DNA from: Oscillospiraceae bacterium
GTDB taxonomy: Bacteria; Bacillota; Clostridia; Oscillospirales; Acutalibacteraceae
Assembly: GCA_009783605.1 (NCBI GenBank)
Contig: WRDE01000003.1
Location: forward strand, 1-24,574
Direction of reading: 5' to 3'
DNA length: 24,574 nucleotides
In this document: positions 7,327-13,691 of the stretch, piece after piece
How the letters are laid out: each line of letters starts with the position of its first letter
How positions within the stretch are numbered: the stretch's first letter is position 1
Made by a program: the position numbers and the translations under genes
The notes under the pieces: model-generated
What the model saw: only the letters and a program-made list of their open reading frames with translations
Told to the model about the DNA's origin: nothing
The model's database searches: none

Positions 7327-8208
7327 TTATTCAAGCTCCGCCAATCTTTCCTCCGGGTCCGGCATTTTTCCGGAGGGCGGCATCTCCGCGGCGACTGCCG
7401 AGCGGATCACTTTGATATCCCGCATATGCACCGTAACCGGCGGGGAATCGGGAAACTGGTCCAGCCGCACTTTCAGTTTGCCGGTCAGCACGTTGGCCTC
7501 GGTGACCATACCGCGGCCCTCCGGCGTATTGACCAACGCGCCCGGCCGCGGCGTCTGCCGCATCAAGTCCTCATAGGTGTCCTGCTCATATTTCAAACAG
7601 CACATCAGCCGGCCGCAGGAGCCGGATATCTTGGACGGGTTGAGCGACAGCCCCTGTTCCTTGGCCATTTTGATGGATACCGGCTGAAACTCGTTCAAAA
7701 ACCGGGAGCAGCAGAAGGGCTGGCCGCAGATCCCGTGGCCGCCCAGCATCTTGGCTTCGTCCCGCACGCCGATCTGGCGCAGCTCGATCCGGGTGCGGAA
7801 CAGCCCGGCCAGATCCTTTACCAGCTCCCGGAAATCCACCCGGCCGTCGGAGGTAAAATAGAACAGCAGCTTATTGCCGTCAAAGGTATATTCGGCGTCC
7901 ACCAATTTCATATCCAACCCGTGGGCTTCAATCCGCTCCTGGCAGAGCTTCAGCGCCTTTTCACGTTTGCTGTCATTCTCCTCCACCCGCAGCAGGTCCT
8001 CCGGCGTGACCATCCGCACCACCGATTTGAGCGGTTTGTTGACCACATCCTTGCCCACCTGCCGGTTGGGGATCACCACCTCGCCGCATTCCAGCCCGCG
8101 GGCGGTCTCCACCACCACCATATCGCCTTTATCCAGCCGATTGCCGTTGGGATAAAAATAATAGGTCTTGCCGGTATTTTTAAATCGTACGCCGATAATT
8201 TCAGTCAT
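7327..8208 (-). CDS. ricT: RicT/YaaT, PSP1-domain protein (RNase Y regulatory complex)
   Basis: The 293 residues match the PSP1/YaaT family throughout. RicT acts in the cytosol with RicA and RicF. In Bacillus the complex tunes RNase Y-dependent mRNA processing and the sporulation and competence phosphorelay, and carries iron-sulfur clusters. Conserved cysteines are clear: C161, C166 and C167 in GHGICGQPFCCSRF, and C198, C203 and C204 in GSCGRLMCCLKYE. The start ATG overlaps the stop of the preceding membrane-protein gene (ATGA). The order darA-holB-ricT matches the yaaQ-holB-yaaT order of other Firmicutes. It ends in TAA. Confidence 0.95.
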   Translation of the reverse strand: MTEIIGVRFKNTGKTYYFYPNGNRLDKGDMVVVETARGLECGEVVIPNRQVGKDVVNKPLKSVVRMVTPEDLLRVEENDSKREKALKLCQERIEAHGLDMKLVDAEYTFDGNKLLFYFTSDGRVDFRELVKDLAGLFRTRIELRQIGVRDEAKMLGGHGICGQPFCCSRFLNEFQPVSIKMAKEQGLSLNPSKISGSCGRLMCCLKYEQDTYEDLMRQTPRPGALVNTPEGRGMVTEANVLTGKLKVRLDQFPDSPPVTVHMRDIKVIRSAVAAEMPPSGKMPDPEERLAELE

Positions 8209-8720
8209 AATGTCCTCCTGATATTGGAATTTTTATATTTGTTCACATATAACAGAACGATCCGCATCACGGCTCCCAGCCCGATCAGTATTGCGCCGAT
8301 CAACGGCCATACGGTGATAGTATTGTCCGGAACCCACCCGAACAATACCCACCGGTACTGCAGAAACCGGTCCCATTCGGCCTTATAGATCAGGGGATCC
8401 AGCATCCTGAAAAAGATATAATTGGCGACGCTCCACAGGATGATCCCGATATTCCAGCTGAGGCGGACACGCTTCTGGCCGGCGGCGAACAGCGAGAAAG
8501 CGAACAGCAGCAGCATCAAAAACGGCACCATCGCCATCCAGACCAGCACCCCCGCCGTCTGCAGGTGCTCCCAGAGATCCTGCGTCCTGTCGGCGGCGGT
8601 TCCCGCCGCGGCGCTGACGATGATGGAAAAAAGTATGTATCCCATCAGAGCGGTTGTGATCAGATAAAAAAACGATCCGGTCAGCTGGAAAGCCATGTAG
8701 ACTTTGTTGAGGTGTTTCAT
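8205..8720 (-). CDS. Four-helix membrane protein of unknown function
   Basis: A 171-residue hydrophobic protein with four likely membrane segments near residues 10-38, 58-81, 87-107 and 137-159. The C-terminal tail is basic (KYKNSNIRRTL). I recognise no family. The ATG is preceded by GGGAGGA. Its TGA overlaps the ricT ATG by four bases, which implies translational coupling. It sits where Firmicutes such as Bacillus have nothing between holB and yaaT. Confidence 0.75.
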   Translation of the reverse strand: MKHLNKVYMAFQLTGSFFYLITTALMGYILFSIIVSAAAGTAADRTQDLWEHLQTAGVLVWMAMVPFLMLLLFAFSLFAAGQKRVRLSWNIGIILWSVANYIFFRMLDPLIYKAEWDRFLQYRWVLFGWVPDNTITVWPLIGAILIGLGAVMRIVLLYVNKYKNSNIRRTL

Positions 8721-8766
8721 GGGGTTTGGGTTCCTCCCGGGTAAAAAATCATAGAGTTGCTATTAT

Positions 8767-9822
8767 TTAAGCGTGCATCCGGCTGCACAGCAGCGACACC
8801 AACAGCGTCTGGTTCATATTGTACAGCCGGTCGCGCTGCAGCTGCTGTACCGTGGTGACGGCGTGCATCAACTGTCTCGCGCCCAACCGGTTCACCAATA
8901 GCCGGGCGGTCTCCGGCGCGGTCGAAACAGCGGCTCCGGCATACAGCGCCAGAGCATCCCGCAGAATCAGCAGCAATTGGGCCAGCACCCCGTCGATCAG
9001 CGCCCGGTCGCCGCCCTTAGCCGCCGCGAGCGGTCCGGTGGCCTTCATCAGCGCCCATTCGCCGCCGGCCGCGATCCCCTCTGCCAGCGCCCGGGCGATC
9101 TCTCCGATCCGGCTGAAGGTGTCCTCCTCCCCCAGCGCCTCCAGCACCTGCCCCAGCCGTCCGTCAAACAGAGTCAGCGCCGCGGCCAGCTTGTCCGGCG
9201 GCAGGTCCGGCAGCCGCTCCCGCAGAAACGGCAGCCCCTCTTCAGCCGAGACGCCGGCCAGCGCAACCGTCAGCAGCCGGCTCTGTACCGTCGTCAGCAG
9301 CTCGGAACGGTTTTCGCAGGTGAGGATAAACATCAGCCGGGGCGGCGGCTCCTCCAACATTTTTAACAGCGCGTTCTGGGCCTCCGGCGTCATCGCGCCG
9401 GCTTCGGCCAGGATAAATACCCGCCGGGGGGCCTCGTTCGGTATCAGCCAGGCATCCTCTAACAGACCGCGCACCGCGCCGATATGAAAGGAACGGGCGG
9501 TCCGGTCGCCGCCGGCGACCGTGATATCGGGATGGATACCGTTTTCGGCTTTATAACACCCGGAACAGACACCGCAGGGCCGTGCCCCTTCCGCGGAATA
9601 ACCTTCTGCGGAATAACCTTCTGCGGAATAACCTTCTGCGGAATAACCTTCTGCGGAACAAGCCGTACAGACGGCTGCTTTGGCGATCAATTTCGCCAGC
9701 GTCATCCGTCCGCTTCCGGGCAGCCCCTCCATCAATATGGCATGGGGAAACCGCCCGCTGTCGATCAGGGGTGCAAGCAGTCGCCGCGCAGCCGTGTTGC
9801 CGAGGAATCCATCAAATTGCAT
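8767..9822 (-). CDS. holB: DNA polymerase III subunit delta' (HolB) with a repeat-expanded zinc loop
   Basis: A 351-residue clamp-loader subunit. The N-terminal GFLGNTAARRLL, PHAILMEGLPGSGRMTLAK (degenerate P-loop, residues 33-41) and AQNALLKMLEEPPP are hallmarks of delta'. The zinc-module cysteines are C52/C55 and C83, C86, C89 (CGVCSGC). Between C55 and C83 lies a five-fold SAEGY repeat encoded by 15-bp DNA units, which lengthens a normally short loop. The QSRLL sequence replaces the SRC motif seen in many clamp-loader paralogs. The gene follows darA and precedes the membrane protein and ricT. The ATG has AAGGA about 12 bases upstream, a loose spacing. It ends in TAA. Confidence 0.95.
   Translation of the reverse strand: MQFDGFLGNTAARRLLAPLIDSGRFPHAILMEGLPGSGRMTLAKLIAKAAVCTACSAEGYSAEGYSAEGYSAEGYSAEGARPCGVCSGCYKAENGIHPDITVAGGDRTARSFHIGAVRGLLEDAWLIPNEAPRRVFILAEAGAMTPEAQNALLKMLEEPPPRLMFILTCENRSELLTTVQSRLLTVALAGVSAEEGLPFLRERLPDLPPDKLAAALTLFDGRLGQVLEALGEEDTFSRIGEIARALAEGIAAGGEWALMKATGPLAAAKGGDRALIDGVLAQLLLILRDALALYAGAAVSTAPETARLLVNRLGARQLMHAVTTVQQLQRDRLYNMNQTLLVSLLCSRMHA
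9587..9661. repeat. 15-bp tandem repeat (5 copies) inside holB
   Basis: Five consecutive units of CCTTCTGCGGAATAA (plus-strand view) at 9587-9601, 9602-9616, 9617-9631, 9632-9646 and 9647-9661. The first and last differ by one base each; the middle three are identical. The unit length keeps the holB frame and encodes SAEGY repeats. Confidence 0.95.
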
Positions 9823-9846
9823 GATACGGGTACATCCTTAATGAGA

Positions 9847-9914
9847 ATTTAGATTTTAGAACTTAGATACGGGAAAAAATCTAAGATCCAAGCCCTAAAA
9901 TCTAAAATCTAAAT
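9847..9914. repeat. Inverted heptad repeat between darA and holB
   Basis: ATTTAGATTTTAGA (9847-9860) and its exact complement TCTAAAATCTAAAT (9901-9914) flank an inner pair CTTAGAT/ATCTAAG. The right side is built of the 7-bp unit TCTAAAA. The element includes the darA stop codon (9909-9911). Confidence 0.75.
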
Positions 9915-10229
9915 CTTCTCAAACCGCTCCACGTCCAGCACAAACAGCGTCGCGCCGCCCACCGTCACCTCTACCGGGAACATGGTTTCGGGCGCCGCGC
10001 CGTAGCCGGCCCCGGGGACCGTCTGGCTGCGCTTGCGGCAGTGCTTTTCGATGACCGCAACGGCCTCGTCCACCCGGGCCTCATCGGTGCCGACGATAAA
10101 GGTGGTGTTGCCGGCGGCGAGGAATCCGCCGGTGGTGGCCAGCTTGGTGGCCGAAAACCCGGCCTGGGTCAAAGCGGAGGAGACGCTTCCCGCGTCGTCC
10201 CTGTTGACGATCGCTACGATCATTTTCAT
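9909..10229 (-). CDS. darA: PII-like cyclic di-AMP receptor DarA (PstA/YaaQ)
   Basis: A 106-residue protein close to the usual 109. It has the DarA pattern: MKMIVAIVNRDDA at the start, then TKLATTGGFLAAGNTTFIVG (residues 28-47), the glycine-rich segment that in the family contacts c-di-AMP, and EKHCRKRSQ. It is a cytosolic trimeric signal protein; its output partners remain poorly known. The ATG has AAAGGA nine bases upstream. It is the first gene of the darA-holB-ricT operon and ends in TAG. The leader of roughly 110 nt contains a GCGGC-TTTA-GCCGC hairpin at 10291-10304. Confidence 0.93.
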   Translation of the reverse strand: MKMIVAIVNRDDAGSVSSALTQAGFSATKLATTGGFLAAGNTTFIVGTDEARVDEAVAVIEKHCRKRSQTVPGAGYGAAPETMFPVEVTVGGATLFVLDVERFEKI

Positions 10230-10346
10230 GGCCGGCGTATCCTTTCTATCGTTATTAGCAGCCGGGTAAAATCAGCGAACAGTCGCCGTCGCGGCTTTAG
10301 CCGCACAAGACCCGAAAGACCTGAAGCAATATCCTTCTAAATATAT

Positions 10347-10375
10347 AGTATACCGTATTTTTGTTCAGGATACAA
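10347..10375 (-). promoter_or_regulatory. Sigma-A promoter of the darA-holB-ricT operon
   Basis: On the minus strand TTGTAT (10370-10375), a 17-bp spacer and TATACT (10347-10352). It predicts a 5' leader of about 110 nt before the darA ATG. Confidence 0.75.
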
Positions 10376-10394
10376 GTTTTTTAACAAATTTATT

Positions 10395-10438
10395 CCGTAG
10401 GGGGCGGGTTGGCGCGATCGGCAATCCGCCCCCTACGG
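10395..10438. repeat. GC-rich inverted repeat overlapping the tlyA stop
   Basis: 17-bp arms (CCGTAGGGGGCGGGTTG against CAATCCGCCCCCTACGG) pair with one mismatch around a 10-base loop. The tlyA TAG stop and its last Pro codon lie in the right arm. It could be an mRNA-protecting hairpin or a dispersed repeat; no T-run follows on the minus strand. Confidence 0.8.
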
Positions 10439-11224
10439 TATCTGCGCTGCCATTTTTTCGCATAAACCATCAATATCCGTTCCACTCGGCCCACTCTCCC
10501 GCCGGAACAGTGCCAGATATTCTATATTGCCGTTACGGCCTTTTATTGGCGAAGCGATCATACCGCATATGAATAAATCATTCTCCGCCGCCGCCGCGAA
10601 CAGCGGTTTCAGCACCGCCGGCAGCGCGGCGGGATCTTTCAGGATGCCGTTTTTTCCCAACAATTTCTGCGGGGCCTCGAATTGGGGCTTGATCAGGCAG
10701 ATGGCTGTACCGTTTTCCCGCAGGATCCGGTTTATCGCGGGGAAAATCTTCACAAGCGAGATAAAACTGACATCGGCGGTCGCCAAGTCCACCTTGCCGC
10801 CCACCTGTTCCTCCGTCAGATGCCGGGCGTTGGTGCGCTCCAGCACCGTTACCCGCTCCGACTGCCGCAGCCGCCAGTCGAGAATGCCGTAGGCCACATC
10901 GACGGCGACCACATGCGCGGCGCCGCGCTGAAGCAGGCAATCGGTGAATCCGCCGTTGGAGGCGCCGATGTCGCAGACGGTCAGCCCGGTCGGGTCGACG
11001 CCGAAAAAATCTAATGCCGCTTCCAACTTTTCCCCCGACCGGGAGGCATAGCGGCGCTCCTTTTCCCGCATTTCAACCACGGTATCCGCCGGCCAGGCTT
11101 CGCCGGGTTTTAGCGCCGGGCTGCCGCCCACCCAGATCCGCCCGGCCATGATCAGCGCCGCCGCCTGTTCGGGGGGGATGTTCAGTTGTTCGGCTGTGAT
11201 GGTATCGAGGCGGCGAGACGGCAT
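10433..11224 (-). CDS. tlyA: TlyA family rRNA 2'-O-methyltransferase
   Basis: A 263-residue protein with an N-terminal S4 RNA-binding domain (residues about 1-60, ALIMAGRIWVGG) joined to an FtsJ-like Rossmann methyltransferase. The SAM motif CDIGASNGGF lies at residues 84-93. A K-D-K-E catalytic tetrad can be placed at K66, D151, K179 and E235. The family 2'-O-methylates 16S and 23S rRNA cytidines; some members are called hemolysins. The ATG is preceded by a strong GGAGGT. The TAG stop sits inside the hairpin repeat at 10395-10438. The gene is flanked by repeat-filled spacers and is likely its own unit. Confidence 0.93.
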   Translation of the reverse strand: MPSRRLDTITAEQLNIPPEQAAALIMAGRIWVGGSPALKPGEAWPADTVVEMREKERRYASRSGEKLEAALDFFGVDPTGLTVCDIGASNGGFTDCLLQRGAAHVVAVDVAYGILDWRLRQSERVTVLERTNARHLTEEQVGGKVDLATADVSFISLVKIFPAINRILRENGTAICLIKPQFEAPQKLLGKNGILKDPAALPAVLKPLFAAAAENDLFICGMIASPIKGRNGNIEYLALFRRESGPSGTDIDGLCEKMAAQIP

Positions 11225-11265
11225 AGGTTACCTCCGGGGGAATTGAAAATTAATGGAAATATTGT

Positions 11266-11339
11266 GTAGGGGTGGGCCTTGTGTCCGCCCGAGATGCCAA
11301 CAAAGGGTGAGCAAGGGCGGACACAAGGTCCGCCCCTAC
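11266..11339. repeat. Inverted repeat with 25-bp arms upstream of tlyA
   Basis: The left arm starts GTAGGGGTGGGCCTTGTGTC (11266-11290) and pairs with 11315-11339, which ends GGTCCGCCCCTAC, with one mismatch and a 24-base loop. It resembles in style the element at 10395-10438 (both have GTAGGGG ends). Any ORF through it is an artefact. A smaller pair, ACAAACGCC (11378-11386) and GGCGTTTGT (11423-11431), follows before ilvC. Confidence 0.8.
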
Positions 11340-11443
11340 GATTATACCGTTCCCGTAGTCAATGTGTTAAAGCGCGGACAAACGCCCAGAATCCATTTAT
11401 TGCAACTATCCATAGCATATCAGGCGTTTGTGGATGGGTGAGT

Positions 11444-12433
11444 CTATTCACTCCAAGAATACATCTTCCGCAGTTCTTTCCCGACATCTTCTAACTGATG
11501 CTCTCCCTCAATCCTCCGGCAGGCGTTGAAGTGCGGGCGGCCTACGCGGTTTTCATTGATCCATTTGGAGGCGAAGGTGCCGTCCTGGATCTCCGCCAGC
11601 ACCTTCCGCATTTCTTTTTTGGTTTCGTCGGTCACGATCCGCTTGCCGGTCTCGTAATCGCCGTATTCGGCGGTATCCGAGACCGAGTAGCGCATCCCGG
11701 AGAAGCCGCCCTTATAGATCATATCGACGATCAGCTTCATCTCATGCACGCATTCAAAATAGGCGTTCTCCGGCGCGTAGCCGGCCTCTACCAGCGTCTC
11801 GAATCCGGCCTTCATCAGCGCGGTGACGCCGCCGCAGAGGACCGCCTGCTCGCCGAACAGGTCGGTTTCGGTCTCCTCCCGGAAGGTGGTCTCCAGCACC
11901 CCGGCCCGGGCCCCGCCGATACCGGCGGCGTAGGCCAGCGCCAGCGCCAGCGCCCTGCCGGTGGCGTTCTGATATACCGCCACAAGGCAGGGAACCCCTT
12001 TGCCGGCCTGGAATTCGCTGCGGACGGTATGCCCCGGCCCCTTCGGCGCGATCATGAACACGTCCACGCCGGCGGGCGGGACGATCTGGCCGTAGGTGAC
12101 GCAGAATCCGTGGGCGAACATCAGCGCCTTGCCGGCGGCGAGGTGCGGCGCGATATCCTTCCGGTACATATCCGCCTGCTTCTCGTCGTTGATCAGGATC
12201 ATCACGATATCGGCAGCCTTGGCGGCGTCCGCCGCCGTCGCCACCCTCAAGCCGGCGGCCTCGGCCTTCGCCCAGCTTTTTGACCCTTCATACAACCCCA
12301 CGATGACGCTGACGCCGCTCTCGTGGAGATTCAGCGCGTGGGCGTGGCCCTGTGAGCCGTAGCCGATGATGGCGACGGTTTTATGGCTGAGCAGGCTCAG
12401 GTCGCAGTCATTTTGATAATAGATTTTTGCCAT
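11444..12433 (-). CDS. ilvC: Ketol-acid reductoisomerase, class I short form (NAD(P)H)
   Basis: The 329-residue enzyme isomerises and reduces acetolactate or acetohydroxybutyrate in valine, leucine and isoleucine synthesis. The Rossmann motif GYGSQGHAHALN starts at G24. APKGPGHTVRSE and the metal-binding ETDLFGEQ are intact, and the C-terminal knotted domain is complete. The beta2-alphaB loop reads GLYEGSKSW (residues 46-54), with Y48-E49 where many NADPH enzymes have Arg, which leaves cofactor preference open. The ATG is the usual MAKIYY start, with AAAGGA at a rather long distance. It ends in TAG. It lies 42 bp after the SGNH esterase; no clear promoter is visible in that gap and no other ilv gene is in view. 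Confidence 0.97.
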   Translation of the reverse strand: MAKIYYQNDCDLSLLSHKTVAIIGYGSQGHAHALNLHESGVSVIVGLYEGSKSWAKAEAAGLRVATAADAAKAADIVMILINDEKQADMYRKDIAPHLAAGKALMFAHGFCVTYGQIVPPAGVDVFMIAPKGPGHTVRSEFQAGKGVPCLVAVYQNATGRALALALAYAAGIGGARAGVLETTFREETETDLFGEQAVLCGGVTALMKAGFETLVEAGYAPENAYFECVHEMKLIVDMIYKGGFSGMRYSVSDTAEYGDYETGKRIVTDETKKEMRKVLAEIQDGTFASKWINENRVGRPHFNACRRIEGEHQLEDVGKELRKMYSWSE

Positions 12434-12475
12434 GTTGCATCAGGTCCTTTCATGTCTATATTTAACTGTACGCGG

Positions 12476-13657
12476 TCAAAGCTCAACCGGAAACTTCTCA
12501 ATCTTCCCGACCAGCTTCTGCAAGATCAGCCGGGCGTTGGCGATGCCCACCGATCCGTCGCCGTATATGTCGGCGGATATCAGCTGATCCGGCGACAGCG
12601 CGATCTTGTCCACCAAATGCTGCAGGATCATCCGGGCGTCGGCGAGATCCGCCGCCCCGCTGCCGTCCACGTCGCCGGGGCAGGTAGGGAATACCCAGAA
12701 CGGCGTTTCCAGCGTCACGCCGCCGCGGGTGACCGTCAGCAGGCGTTTGCCGCCGCCGCCGTCCTCATAGCCGTCGAGCATGTCGATCGTGACCGGATAG
12801 CAGAGCTCCGACCCGTCGGCTCTGGTTTCGCACCAGAACATGCCGGCGACGTCCGGAATTTCGCCGAGGCTGTACCACTTTTTATCCGGCGGGGTCAATG
12901 TCCGGCTGACGACCGGGTTATCATTTTCAAAAATCTCCAGAATTTTTTCTAAATAAACATCCGCCATCCGGGCGTAGCCGGCGGTGGTCAGGTGTACCCC
13001 GTCGGCGTTGAATTCGTCCGCGGTAAACTCCCGGGAGGCGGTGTTGAAATCCACTAACTCCAGCCCCAGCTCCGCCGCCACCCGGTCCTGAGCCGGTACC
13101 ACCTGGCCGCTGACCAATGCCTCGGTGATGGCGAAATTGGTCTGCCGGACGCTGCAGGCGTTGCCGATTATGATAACGGGCGGTTTCGGCAGCGCCGTAT
13201 AAAGCAGCACAAACTTGCGGTATTCCTCTTCAAAATAGGCCGCGCCGCGCCAGTTGCTGTCGCCGCCCTGGCCGTTTTTGGCGTCGTTGGCGCCGATGGC
13301 GATGATGACGATATCCGGCGCGAAATCAAGGCTGGGCTGGAACCGGGAGGAGTTGCCGTAATAGCCGGTGCCGTCCCCGCCGTTGAAACGGGAGGTGGTC
13401 TGGGCACCGAAGCCCGACGCGCCGAAATTGCCCACGGTAAACCGGCCGGGGTGCAGGGCGTTCAGCTTGGCCTGCAGAAACGCCGGATAGGCGGTACTCC
13501 CGCCATACCCCTCGGTGAGCGAGTCGCCGACGCAGGCGATCCGGATGTTGCCGGCGGGTAACGCACCCGAAGGTACCGCTTTCGCAACAGGCGTTACAAC
13601 AAGCCCGGTGGCCGCCAATAACCCTGCCGCCAGCAGCATACACAGCAATCCTTTCAT
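12476..13657 (-). CDS. Secreted GDSL/SGNH hydrolase with Ig-like and dockerin modules
   Basis: A 393-residue exported esterase-type protein. A signal peptide covers residues 1-27. The SGNH hydrolase spans about residues 37-250: GDSLTEGYG with nucleophile S46, block III GAND with N124, and DGVHLTTAGY with D219 and H222. Residues about 258-325 look like a Big_3-type Ig-like domain. Residues about 328-390 form a dockerin with two repeats, GDVDGSGAADLADAR and ADIYGDGSVGIANAR, whose calcium loops are largely canonical. The likely role is de-esterifying a polysaccharide outside the cell. The ATG at 13657 has GGAGG seven bases upstream; a TTG two codons earlier lies too close to it. The gene follows the GH38 gene by 34 bp. 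Confidence 0.9.
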   Translation of the reverse strand: MKGLLCMLLAAGLLAATGLVVTPVAKAVPSGALPAGNIRIACVGDSLTEGYGGSTAYPAFLQAKLNALHPGRFTVGNFGASGFGAQTTSRFNGGDGTGYYGNSSRFQPSLDFAPDIVIIAIGANDAKNGQGGDSNWRGAAYFEEEYRKFVLLYTALPKPPVIIIGNACSVRQTNFAITEALVSGQVVPAQDRVAAELGLELVDFNTASREFTADEFNADGVHLTTAGYARMADVYLEKILEIFENDNPVVSRTLTPPDKKWYSLGEIPDVAGMFWCETRADGSELCYPVTIDMLDGYEDGGGGKRLLTVTRGGVTLETPFWVFPTCPGDVDGSGAADLADARMILQHLVDKIALSPDQLISADIYGDGSVGIANARLILQKLVGKIEKFPVEL

Positions 13658-13691
13658 ACGCAAACCTCCTCGTTACGCAAACTGTCAATTG

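Noticed and set aside
9587..9661. CRISPR-like array
   Set aside because: The units are 15 bp without spacers and lie in frame within holB; it is a simple tandem repeat.
11253..11441. Small plus-strand ORF upstream of ilvC
   Set aside because: It is a translation through the inverted repeat at 11266-11339; no family or ribosome binding site.
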